Under the pieces are notes generated by a model. It had not been told where the DNA came from and searched no databases. It saw only the letters and a program-made list of their open reading frames with translations. From assembly GCF_017255015.1 (NCBI RefSeq), contig NZ_JAFKCS010000023.1, forward strand, positions 1 through 58,315: 58,315 nt of DNA, read 5' to 3'. Made by a program: the position numbers and the translations under genes. This document shows positions 36,668-44,728 of the stretch, piece by piece. Source of the DNA: Bowmanella yangjiangensis. Lineage in GTDB: Bacteria > Pseudomonadota > Gammaproteobacteria > Enterobacterales > Alteromonadaceae. Position 1 is the stretch's first letter, and each line of letters opens with the position of its first letter.

Positions 36668-36741
36668 AAAGTTTTTGGGCGTCACTTGTCTGTGGTCTTG
36701 ACGCCTCTAATCAGATAAGTGGCCTGGCCCAATTTCCCTTG

Positions 36742-36765
36742 GCCCCGCGAGAGTGGGGCTTTTTT
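36742..36765 (+). terminator. Terminator after the DUF3718 gene
   Basis: GCCCC (36742-36746) pairs with GGGGC (36755-36759) around GCGAGAGT, followed by six T residues. It lies 74 bases after the DUF3718 stop and 10 bases short of the convergent pfkA stop. Confidence 0.8.
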
Positions 36766-36774
36766 ATTGCCCCA

Positions 36775-37776
36775 TTAGTGGTTGTTCTTAACTAAATCGA
36801 ACATTTCCGTTTGAATGTGCAGCAGGTATGGGTCAAGGGACTTGGCTTTATCCCATGTTTGGGGGAAAGGTACTTCCACCACTTGTTGGTTTTGCTCACC
36901 AATCATAATGCCGGTCTTACCGCCAATAGCAGCCTCCACTGCATAAGCGCCAAGCTTGGATGCCAGGATCCTATCCAGGCTAACGGGTGAGCCGCCGCGT
37001 TGCACATGACCTAGAATAACAGGTCGACAGTCGATACCGGTTTTCTCTGCTAGTTGTTGAGCAAGAACTGCGCTACCTCCTGGCCAGGTGTTTTCCGACA
37101 CCACCATAATGTAGCTACATTTTCCGCGTATCTGCTGTGCGGTTTGGATATGCGCAACCAATTCGGTTAATTCCGGTAATTGTTCGGTGCAAAGTTCAGG
37201 CAGCAAAACTTGCTCTGCACCTGAACACACGGCGGCGCTCAAACCTATAAAGCCAGCATGGCGCCCCATGACTTCTATCAGGAAGATGCGTTCAAAGGCG
37301 TCAGCAGTGTCGCGGACTTTATCGATACTTTCCAGCGCTGTATCAATAGCGGTGTAATAACCAATGGTGGCGTCTGTGCCGTTAATGTCGTTGTCTATGG
37401 TGCCTGGCAAGCCAAGAATAGCGCCGGACCAGAAGCGGCTCAGATGCACTGCACCACGAAACGAACCGTCGCCACCAATAATAATCAGCGCATCAATCTC
37501 CAAAGCCTGTAAGTTCGCCGCCGCTTGCTGGCCACCTTGGTCCGTTTTAAACGGCTTGCAGCGGGCACTTTTTAAAATAGTGCCACCGCGTTGGATGATG
37601 TTATTGACATCACTAGTTTGCAGAATTTGATATTCCTGCTCTAACAAACCGTTAAATCCATGACGATAGCCAATGACTTCCAGGCCAAAGTAATGACCTG
37701 CCAGAACAATGGCTCGGATCGCGGCATTCATGCCGGGGGCGTCACCGCCAGAGGTTAATACAGCTATACGTTTCAT
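36775..37776 (-). CDS. pfkA: 6-phosphofructokinase, ATP-dependent type
   Basis: A 333-residue phosphofructokinase. It shows the N-terminal TSGGDAPGMNAAIRAIV, the ATP-site GGDGSFRGA (GDGS rather than GDDT of pyrophosphate enzymes), PGTIDNDI with the catalytic Asp, and MGRHAGFIGL. It phosphorylates fructose-6-phosphate in glycolysis. The gene stands alone, divergent from the DUF6279 lipoprotein gene. The 148-base intergenic region holds an imperfect inverted repeat at 37861-37886. Confidence 0.93.
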   Translation of the reverse strand: MKRIAVLTSGGDAPGMNAAIRAIVLAGHYFGLEVIGYRHGFNGLLEQEYQILQTSDVNNIIQRGGTILKSARCKPFKTDQGGQQAAANLQALEIDALIIIGGDGSFRGAVHLSRFWSGAILGLPGTIDNDINGTDATIGYYTAIDTALESIDKVRDTADAFERIFLIEVMGRHAGFIGLSAAVCSGAEQVLLPELCTEQLPELTELVAHIQTAQQIRGKCSYIMVVSENTWPGGSAVLAQQLAEKTGIDCRPVILGHVQRGGSPVSLDRILASKLGAYAVEAAIGGKTGIMIGEQNQQVVEVPFPQTWDKAKSLDPYLLHIQTEMFDLVKNNH

Positions 37777-37860
37777 CTCAGCTCCCTTGCGTTTTATGCC
37801 ACTAGCATAAACCCCAGTATGACGCTGCCGCTAGTGCGTATGGATAACTTTCTCATGTTC

Positions 37861-37886
37861 GGTAACAACTTAACCGTTGTTTAACC
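37861..37886. promoter_or_regulatory. Imperfect inverted repeat between pfkA and the lipoprotein gene
   Basis: GGTAACAAC at 37861-37869 is matched by GTTGTTTAACC at 37876-37886 (inverted repeat with one inserted base). It lies about 85 bases before pfkA and 39 bases before the lipoprotein start, a place for an operator; no regulator is known to me for it. Confidence 0.3.
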
Positions 37887-37924
37887 ATGCTCTGTTGCTA
37901 AACTCGCAAAAAAGAGGAGCGTTG

Positions 37925-38764
37925 ATGGCAAGAGTTCTCGCGGCAATTTTGTTGGTACTGGGTCTTAGCGGCTGCTCTACCACTTTTGTATATAACAATC
38001 TCAATTGGTTAGTGCATTGGTATCTCGATGATTATGTCGATCTTAACCGTGCGCAGAAAAAGCACTTCGATAGCAAAATGGCTGATTGGCTGGCTTGGCA
38101 TCGTAATCAGCAGTTGCCACGTTATCTGGATGATTTACAAGCCCTGAAGCAGCAACTTGAGACTGGCGAAATGACAGTCCTTCAGTGGCAGGAAGTGTTT
38201 TCCAGAGGCCGTGGTCACTGGGCATCATTGCTTAATTATCTTGCGCCTGACTTAGCTGACCTGTCATTGCTATTAACCGATGAGCAGGTTGAGTCGTTGT
38301 TTACCGCGTTGGAAAAGCAGCAACTGAAACGAGAAGAGGAAAGAGAGGAATTAACCCCGCAAGAGCGCTTGGAGCGAGATGTTGAGAATCGCTTGGAAGA
38401 TTTGCAGGAATGGACGGGCAAGTTAAATTCCACGCAAAAGGCCGATGTGGCTAAATGGACGGAAGGATTCCAGCCCACCTTTGAAGCGCGGATGGCGTAT
38501 CGTCGTGCTTGGCAAGCCGAGGCTAAACGTATGCTGTTGATGCGGGAGGACAATGAGTCATGGCGGCAGGGTTTTATTGAGCTTTTGGCGCGTCCACAAG
38601 TGTTTCAGTCCAATGAGTTGCAGTTGGCAGATAAGGCAAATCGCGAGCACTATGCCAATATGCTGGTCAGTATGAATTCACAGCTTAGCGAAAAACAAAA
38701 GCGCCACATACTGAAGGAAGTTCAAGCCCTTATTGACGATCTTACCGACCTGATTAGCCAATGA
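37925..38764 (+). CDS. DUF6279 family lipoprotein
   Basis: A 279-residue lipoprotein with lipobox LSGC (about residues 14-17) after a short hydrophobic start, then a mostly helical, Glu/Arg/Gln-rich body (YNNLNWLVHWYLDDYVDLNRAQKKHF is split over the family's N-terminal signature). The frame is open from 37877, but ATG 37925 has GAGGAG 7 bases upstream and gives a proper lipoprotein signal. Function unknown. The final ATGA overlaps lhgO, so the two are translationally coupled. Confidence 0.88.
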   Translation: MARVLAAILLVLGLSGCSTTFVYNNLNWLVHWYLDDYVDLNRAQKKHFDSKMADWLAWHRNQQLPRYLDDLQALKQQLETGEMTVLQWQEVFSRGRGHWASLLNYLAPDLADLSLLLTDEQVESLFTALEKQQLKREEEREELTPQERLERDVENRLEDLQEWTGKLNSTQKADVAKWTEGFQPTFEARMAYRRAWQAEAKRMLLMREDNESWRQGFIELLARPQVFQSNELQLADKANREHYANMLVSMNSQLSEKQKRHILKEVQALIDDLTDLISQ

Positions 38765-39963
38765 GTAAGACTCAGCAATATGACTTAATCATAGCCGGAG
38801 CGGGTATTTTAGGGGCTGCCAGTGCCTGGCAATACCTGCAACGCCGTCCTGGTAGTAAGGTACTGGTAATAGACAAAGAGTCACAGCCAGCCAGTCATCA
38901 AACCGGCCGCAATTCAGGTGTCGTACATGCCGGTGTTTACTATCCGCCTGGTAGTCTCAAGGCCCGTTATTGTCGTGAAGGACTGGAGCAAACAAAAGCC
39001 TTTTGTCAGCAGGAATATATTGCTTGGTTGCAGTGCGGAAAATTGATCGTCGCGACGGATAGCGCTGAGATGTCAGGGTTAGCTGCTTTGCACTCACGCA
39101 GTCATGAAAATGGTTTATCGCCACAATGGTTGGATGCCGATGAATTAAAAAAACGAGAACCGGCAGTTAAGGGAATGGCGGGGATCTTTATTCAGGAAAC
39201 CGCCATTACTGATTATCCAGCCATAACCCGCAGTATGCTGACAAAGTTTGAGAATGCCGGGGGCTGCATACAATTTAATCGTGAAGTAAATGAAATCACT
39301 GAACGTGAAGGCAATATTTTAGTCACCTGTGCAGATGGTCAATCTGTTGCTGCTACCCAGTTTTTGAATTGCGCAGGTCTGATGGCCGATCGGCTCATTG
39401 CCATGCAAGGCCTTAAGACGGATTTTCGCATCTTGCCGTTTCGTGGCGAGTACTACCAACTTCCAGAAAAATATAATCAAATCGTTAATCATTTAATCTA
39501 TCCTGTTCCCGATCCTCAACTGCCTTTTCTGGGGGTGCATTTAACCCGAATGATTGACGGTAGTGTTACGGTAGGCCCAAATGCGGTCTTGGCGCTCGCC
39601 AGAGAAGGGTATAGCTGGTCGGATGTTAACCTCAAGGACTGTTGGGATAGTTTTACCTACAAGGGCTTTTGGCCTTTGGCAAAACGATTCTGGCGAAGTG
39701 GTTTTAACGAATTTCAGCAGTCACTGCGTAAGTCAGAATACCTGAAACGGGTACAGAAATATTGTCCTCAAATCCAACTGGAGGATCTACAGCCATACCG
39801 ACATGGTGTGCGGGCGCAGGCTGTTACGGATAGTGGTGATTTGTTGCATGACTTCCGCTTTGTGCAAACCCATAACAGTTTACATGTGGGGAACGCGCCA
39901 TCACCGGCCGCAACCTCTGCCATTCCCATTGCAAAAGCCGTGGTGGATAAGTTGCTAGGATAG
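38761..39963 (+). CDS. lhgO: L-2-hydroxyglutarate oxidase
   Basis: A 400-residue FAD-dependent oxidase of the DAO family. It has the dinucleotide motif IIAGAGILGAASAW, SHQTGRNSGVVHAGVYYPP and YCREG, all typical of LhgO (L2HGDH). It oxidises L-2-hydroxyglutarate to 2-oxoglutarate, passing electrons to the quinone pool in E. coli. It overlaps the DUF6279 lipoprotein gene by four bases; csiD and gabD, the E. coli neighbours, are not present. Confidence 0.92.
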   Translation: MSKTQQYDLIIAGAGILGAASAWQYLQRRPGSKVLVIDKESQPASHQTGRNSGVVHAGVYYPPGSLKARYCREGLEQTKAFCQQEYIAWLQCGKLIVATDSAEMSGLAALHSRSHENGLSPQWLDADELKKREPAVKGMAGIFIQETAITDYPAITRSMLTKFENAGGCIQFNREVNEITEREGNILVTCADGQSVAATQFLNCAGLMADRLIAMQGLKTDFRILPFRGEYYQLPEKYNQIVNHLIYPVPDPQLPFLGVHLTRMIDGSVTVGPNAVLALAREGYSWSDVNLKDCWDSFTYKGFWPLAKRFWRSGFNEFQQSLRKSEYLKRVQKYCPQIQLEDLQPYRHGVRAQAVTDSGDLLHDFRFVQTHNSLHVGNAPSPAATSAIPIAKAVVDKLLG

Positions 39964-40059
39964 TTCACATATATCGAAAGATTTGATGGTTATGTTGCAC
40001 TGTTTATTTACTCTTCATTCTTTTACATTGGGTTGAATGGGGTTTAATGAGAAGTGGCG

Positions 40060-40887
40060 ATGCAAAGGCAAGTGAAACAACTGGTATCTGGTATCCAAAC
40101 CCATGATGGTGCTGGGGTATCTCTGACCCGAATTATTGGGCAGCCAGCGTTACCGCGTTTGGATCCATTTTTAATGCTGGATGAGTTTGGTTCAGACCAG
40201 CCACAAGATTATCTGGCTGGCTTTCCCCCGCATCCACATCGCGGTTTTCAGACTGTCACTTATATGTTGGCAGGTAAGATGGCCCATGCCGATTCGGTTG
40301 GCAATAAAGGCCTGATTGAAACAGGGGGCGTACAATGGATGAATGCCGGGCGGGGCATTATTCATGAAGAAATGCCTCAGCAAACAGAGGGCTTATTAAG
40401 AGGCTTTCAGCTTTGGGTTAATTTGCCTGCTGCTGAGAAGATGTCCGCACCCGGCTATCAGGATTTAGCGGCTGATAAAATCACCGAAATCACAGTGCAG
40501 CCAGGTATTAAAGCCAGGATTTTGGCCGGTCGTGTGTTTGGCGCACAAGGGCCGGTTTCGACACAAGCCGTTAGCCCGCTGTTTGTCGATATTCATGCTG
40601 CGCAGGATGCTGAGCTAACTATTCCGGTTGACGTGGGGCATAACGCCTTTATTTACCCCTATGAAGGTCAGATTCAAATTACAGACACAGCGGTGTTAAA
40701 AGGGCAGTTGGCCGTACTCAGTGACGGGGAAGAGGTCAATATTCAGGTCAGAGCCGGCGCTCGTTTTATTCTCGCCACAGGCCGCCCTTTAAACGAACCC
40801 GTGGTGCAATATGGGCCTTTTGTGATGAACACTCATGAAGAAATCCAACAGGCAATTCGTGACTATCAAAGTGGCAGGTTGGCATAA
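40060..40887 (+). CDS. Pirin family protein
   Basis: A 275-residue bicupin. The N-terminal cupin contains FPPHPHRGFQTVTY and GIIHEEM, giving the His-x-His, Glu and His metal ligands; the C-terminal cupin is less conserved, as in other pirins. Bacterial pirins can act as quercetin dioxygenases or bind partner enzymes; the role here is unknown. GTG at 40054 is in frame, but GAGAAG fits the ATG at 40060 better. A 9-bp hairpin (40874-40897) spans its stop codon. Confidence 0.9.
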   Translation: MQRQVKQLVSGIQTHDGAGVSLTRIIGQPALPRLDPFLMLDEFGSDQPQDYLAGFPPHPHRGFQTVTYMLAGKMAHADSVGNKGLIETGGVQWMNAGRGIIHEEMPQQTEGLLRGFQLWVNLPAAEKMSAPGYQDLAADKITEITVQPGIKARILAGRVFGAQGPVSTQAVSPLFVDIHAAQDAELTIPVDVGHNAFIYPYEGQIQITDTAVLKGQLAVLSDGEEVNIQVRAGARFILATGRPLNEPVVQYGPFVMNTHEEIQQAIRDYQSGRLA

Positions 40888-40897
40888 ACCAACCTGC
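40874..40897. terminator. Hairpin spanning the pirin stop codon
   Basis: GCAGGTTGG pairs with CCAACCTGC over a 6-base loop. It lies between the convergent pirin and small lipoprotein genes but lacks a strong T run on either side. Confidence 0.4.
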
Positions 40898-40905
40898 TTG
40901 CTAAC

Positions 40906-41199
40906 TCAATTCTGCTCTTCTTCGCGCTTGCGAGGCTCGCCAATCGCCCGCTCGTCACCTTTACAGATAGTGTCGTACTGGTCACGGTAGTAGCGAATTT
41001 CCAGACAGGCCTCCTCGTAACGCTTTTTAGCGGTTAATGCCTGCTGAGGATGTTCTTTATCCATCATGATTTTGCGCCATTCGGCACATTGCTGTTCCTG
41101 TTGTTTAACCTCAAGAATGCGCTCGCAGGGTGCATCATTACTGGTGCATCCCATTGATACACTGGCCAGAAGGACGGGAATAATGGCTTGATATTTCAT
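40906..41199 (-). CDS. Small lipoprotein
   Basis: A 97-residue lipoprotein: hydrophobic start and lipobox SMGC (residues 15-18), then a charged helical segment with several cysteines (CERILEV, CAEWRK, CLEIRYYRDQYDTIC). I recognise no family. Its ATG overlaps the stop codon of the upstream REC-TPR gene (ATGA), so its translation is coupled to the regulator, a notable link between a signalling protein and an envelope protein. Confidence 0.75.
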   Translation of the reverse strand: MKYQAIIPVLLASVSMGCTSNDAPCERILEVKQQEQQCAEWRKIMMDKEHPQQALTAKKRYEEACLEIRYYRDQYDTICKGDERAIGEPRKREEEQN

Positions 41200-42848
41200 C
41201 TGTGCTCCAGGTAACTTTTTACTTTGTCTTTAATGCTGTCAAATTTGGTTTGATGGCTTTCAGGTAATCGCATTCCATCGACCATACGGTAGGTTTGACG
41301 ACATTTCATAATGAGCGGTTGATCGGGCTTTTGCATTTTTTCCATCAGCTTAATAAGACACTGCAACAGATTTAGCGCCACGCCGGTATTCATTGGCGCT
41401 AACTCCTGTGCGCTGAGGAAAGACTGATAAGCGGCTTCGTATTGTCCCTCGGCGTATTGTGATATACCGGCTCGGTTGTACTTATTATAATTCTCTCTGA
41501 TTTCGTTTTGACGGTGTTCAATGTTGTTGATCAGGTATTGCAGGTTAGGATCAACCGGCAAATTGCTGCTGCGCATTTCCATCAGTAATTGGCTGGCTTC
41601 CTCAAACTCACCTAAATCAGACATTAGGGTGAGTGAGTCAGGAGCCAGTGCCATGGGATATTCTTCAAAACGCTGGCGTAGTTCATACTGGGTGGCATTT
41701 AATGCGCGTTTCGCTTCAAGTAATTTCCCATCGATAAGATTTATCCTGGCGCCAATCAGCTCCTCAAAAATATTGTAGTCAAAACTTTCCTTAGTGCGGC
41801 TAAGCAGCTCATCATTGCGATTACGCTGCAGTACCAGCATGGCTTCCTGGTGATAGCGATTGCGTATTTTCTTGTCTTCTGCCTTGGAGGCAGCATCCAA
41901 AATGCTGCGAACATAGTTGCATAGATGGGTAACGCTGCGATGTACCGATTTTTTGCTTTGTTCCAAAATGGCTTGGCAGCAGTTTTTGGCCATTTCAAAA
42001 TCACCAGCGAGACGGGCAATTTCGCAACCCAGAAATTGTCTTGTCAGTGAAAATGGTGCCAAGTTCAGGGATGTTTGAATGGTCTTTAATGCCTCGTCCA
42101 GTTCATTACGCTTAACTCTGCACTGGGCCATAATATCCAGACCTTCTACGGCGTAGAGTTTTTGTGCCGCAACCCGGCTGGCTAATAACATGGCATCTGG
42201 AATGTTACCCAGATACAGATGCGTTCTTGCCAGGGCAATATTGATCCACGGGAGTGGCTTGGCATCACTGATGGAGTTGAGTAATTGCAAGGCTTCTTCA
42301 TTACGACCTTCGCGCCACAATAAATCCAGCAGAATCGACAGACAATACTTGCTGTAGCGGTTGCCGGAACGAATCAGATTACGACATTCTTCAATCGCCG
42401 AGGCGTTATCACCATCCATGATTTTCTGATAGATGTGCTGCAAGGTTTGGCGTTTTTGATACGCCTTGGCCAGGCGATTATGTAGTTGTGACTGAGAAAA
42501 GGGCTTGATGATATAGCCGTCGGGTTGTTTCTCAATGCTGCCAAGTACCATAGGGCGGTCACTATCTGCACTGACCATCATATAAATTGTGGTGGCTTTG
42601 ACCAACTTGCGTACCCTTAACTCTTCAAGTAACTGGTAGCCGTTCTTTTTGTCGCTGCCAAGATGCAAGTCGGAAATAATAATATCGAACTTTTCCTGAC
42701 GGCAGGCCGCGACGGCAGATTCGCCGTTTTGCACTACCACCACAGATGTGGCACCCAGGTTATTCATAATGCCGCGTAATAAAATAAGAAAAGGCCGTTG
42801 ATCATCAACGACAAGTACGCGCTTGTTCAGATAGGAGAGGGTTGCCAT
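41196..42848 (-). CDS. Response regulator: receiver domain plus TPR repeats (second paralogue)
   Basis: A protein of about 550 residues, of the same design as the gene at 16684-18318. The receiver domain (about 5-130) has RVLVVDDQRPF, Asp in IIISDLHLGSDKKNG and Lys in IIKPFSQ; about 400 residues of TPR-like helices follow (for example NIALARTHLYLGNIPDAMLLA). No DNA-binding or enzymatic output domain is present. The frame is open to ATG 42869; ATG 42848 is preferred because it gives the family-like start MATLSYLNKR. Neither has a strong Shine-Dalgarno. It is translationally coupled to the small lipoprotein gene. Confidence 0.87.
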   Translation of the reverse strand: MATLSYLNKRVLVVDDQRPFLILLRGIMNNLGATSVVVVQNGESAVAACRQEKFDIIISDLHLGSDKKNGYQLLEELRVRKLVKATTIYMMVSADSDRPMVLGSIEKQPDGYIIKPFSQSQLHNRLAKAYQKRQTLQHIYQKIMDGDNASAIEECRNLIRSGNRYSKYCLSILLDLLWREGRNEEALQLLNSISDAKPLPWINIALARTHLYLGNIPDAMLLASRVAAQKLYAVEGLDIMAQCRVKRNELDEALKTIQTSLNLAPFSLTRQFLGCEIARLAGDFEMAKNCCQAILEQSKKSVHRSVTHLCNYVRSILDAASKAEDKKIRNRYHQEAMLVLQRNRNDELLSRTKESFDYNIFEELIGARINLIDGKLLEAKRALNATQYELRQRFEEYPMALAPDSLTLMSDLGEFEEASQLLMEMRSSNLPVDPNLQYLINNIEHRQNEIRENYNKYNRAGISQYAEGQYEAAYQSFLSAQELAPMNTGVALNLLQCLIKLMEKMQKPDQPLIMKCRQTYRMVDGMRLPESHQTKFDSIKDKVKSYLEHR

Positions 42849-42985
42849 CGTAGCCCGGGTTCTATACATCCAGTGTTTACAGCTTTGGTCATCTTCTTTT
42901 AATCGCCAATCGAAAGCAAGCTCAATGCCACGCTAAAGTTATAGGCAGTGCATACGATATATCTGCTAGAAGAGTAGGGAACGTC

Positions 42986-43450
42986 ATGCAATCGGTAGTT
43001 AACGATCTCGAATTTAGTGGTGTATTGAGCCGGGCGGCTAAGCCGGGTCAGGCACAGACATTTAGTCTGCTGCTGAGTATGCTGCAACAAAATCTGCTTG
43101 AACGCCTGCGGATTGCTAGCGAGCCGTCTGCGGTGGCGTTGCCTGAGGCCCCCGAAACCCTGACGGGGGCACCCGCCTTTCCCCTTAAAGCAGATATCCA
43201 ACATTGGCGACAGGCCGAGATTCAGGCGGCCTATTTTCAGCAACAACTGACGGATTCTGCGCGCCTCTGGCAATGTCTGCATCCAGGGCCTTTGTCATTG
43301 CACAATGACCCGGGCTATATCGACCCGGTTGTGATTGAAAATTGCGACTGGCATACCCGCCAGCGCCTCAGCGGAACGCAACAAACCGACCTGGAGCCGG
43401 ACGAAACCGCTTTGTTGGATATTCTTGATTCGCTTCATCAAGCCACTTGA
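42986..43450 (+). CDS. Hypothetical protein
   Basis: A 154-residue soluble protein without a recognised family. The first half is helical (FSLLLSMLQQNLLERLRIA), followed by a Pro/Ala-rich link and an acidic C-terminal half (TDLEPDETALLDILDSLHQ). TAGGGAACG precedes the ATG, and the gene is divergent from the REC-TPR gene, so a real gene is likely. No function can be assigned. Confidence 0.6.
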   Translation: MQSVVNDLEFSGVLSRAAKPGQAQTFSLLLSMLQQNLLERLRIASEPSAVALPEAPETLTGAPAFPLKADIQHWRQAEIQAAYFQQQLTDSARLWQCLHPGPLSLHNDPGYIDPVVIENCDWHTRQRLSGTQQTDLEPDETALLDILDSLHQAT

Positions 43451-43546
43451 AATTTCATATTTTATGGCCGAATCTGCACTATGTATGTCCTTTCGGTCAG
43501 TGTTGGGCATTGTTATAGTTGCTTAAAACCTCAGGTGGAGCAGCCA

Positions 43547-44509
43547 ATGAAGCAAGTGGGTATTTTTATTTATGAGCAGGTGCAAGCCGTTGATTTAGCC
43601 GGTGCTTTAGATACCTTTGGGCAAGCTAATGAGGAGCTGAAAAAATTGGGGCGCCCGGCGTTTTATCAAATACATCTGCTGGGTTTGAATACGCAACCTA
43701 TCAGGGCCGAAAACGGTCTGAAACTGATGGCAGACGTTGCACTGAATGATTGTCCTGCACTGGATTATCTGGTGCTGCCCGGTGGCAGCGGTAACCAGCA
43801 ATTACAGCAGAATCCTGTGTTTTTGCACTGGTTGCGCAGCCAGGATAGTCAGCTTGAAAAATTAATCAGCATTTGTACTGGTGCATTCTTACTGGCCGCC
43901 AGTGGTCTGGTGAATGGCAAAACCTTGTCTACTCACTGGCGCTTTGCTCAGCAATTGCAGGACGCCTTTCCTGCCGTGCAGGTTAATGCCGAGGCCTTGT
44001 ATCACAAAGAGGATAAATACTATTCCTCAGGCGGTATGACGGCAGGTATTGATTTGTGCCTGGCTATATTGGAAGAAGATCTGGGGCTACATCTGGCCCA
44101 AACCGTGGCCCAGGAGCTGGTCATGTACCTGCGCCGCAGTGGCAATCAAACCCAATATTCACGACCACTGACTGTGCAGGCCAGCGAGGAAACCCGTTTT
44201 ATTCAGCTACAACAATGGGTGCTCGACAACTTACACCGTCCCATCGGCCTGGCACAAATGGCAGATAAGGCCTGTCTGAGTGAGCGGCATTTCAGGCGCA
44301 TTTTTACTCAGCGATTTGGCCTTTCCCCCAGCCGTTATCTTGAGCAGTTGCGTCTGGATCGGGCGCGCAGTTTGTTGCTGTGTGACGGTTATAGTCTGGA
44401 GCGGGTGTGTCAGGAATGCGGATTTAGCGGTGCCAATAGCTTTGGTCGTTTGTTCAAGTTACGCTTTGGTTTTACGCCTATGGATTACCGGACACATTTT
44501 GGTGGCTAG
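43547..44509 (+). CDS. GlxA-type transcriptional regulator (DJ-1/PfpI plus AraC HTH)
   Basis: A 320-residue regulator. The N-terminal DJ-1/PfpI-like domain (about 1-180) has the nucleophile-elbow-like ISICTGAFLLAASGL; the C-terminal AraC-type double HTH (about 215-315) has LAQMADKACLSERHFRRIF and VCQECGFSGANSFGRLFK. The frame is open back to 43481, but GGTGGAG stands before ATG 43547, which gives the family's MKQVGIFIYEQV start. GlxA-type regulators often control amine or amino acid catabolism; the target is not evident. A truncated gene scar begins 8 bases before its stop codon. Confidence 0.9.
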   Translation: MKQVGIFIYEQVQAVDLAGALDTFGQANEELKKLGRPAFYQIHLLGLNTQPIRAENGLKLMADVALNDCPALDYLVLPGGSGNQQLQQNPVFLHWLRSQDSQLEKLISICTGAFLLAASGLVNGKTLSTHWRFAQQLQDAFPAVQVNAEALYHKEDKYYSSGGMTAGIDLCLAILEEDLGLHLAQTVAQELVMYLRRSGNQTQYSRPLTVQASEETRFIQLQQWVLDNLHRPIGLAQMADKACLSERHFRRIFTQRFGLSPSRYLEQLRLDRARSLLLCDGYSLERVCQECGFSGANSFGRLFKLRFGFTPMDYRTHFGG

Positions 44510-44549
44510 TCGGCAGATCATCTTATTTGATGGGGTATGCAATGGATAA
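44502..44549 (+). pseudogene. Scar of a DCC-family thiol-disulfide oxidoreductase gene
   Basis: GTG at 44502 opens a 15-codon frame reading MASRQIILFDGVCNG and then stops. ILFDGVCN is the signature start of the DCC (DUF393) family, normally followed by LCNG and over 100 more residues. The rest is not visible, so this appears to be a 5-prime remnant after a deletion. It overlaps the end of the GlxA-type gene by 8 bases. The match is short and could be chance, but the motif is specific. Confidence 0.4.
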
Positions 44550-44728
44550 TCCTACCTCCGGACCTGTACCTAAAAGTTAATTCGATAATTCATGCCTTGG
44601 TGTGACTGAAAATCACGGTTGCATACACAACGTTCGACATTCCCATACAACTTTGCCACAAGCCTGAACGGATTTCAGGCAGTCCCCTTGGCATGCTATT
44701 GGTCACATCGCCAACAAAAGGATTGAGT

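Noticed and set aside
36678-36705. Inverted repeat GGCGTC/GACGCC after the DUF3718 gene
   Set aside because: The 16-base loop and lack of a T run make it unlikely to be a terminator; the strong hairpin at 36742 serves that role.
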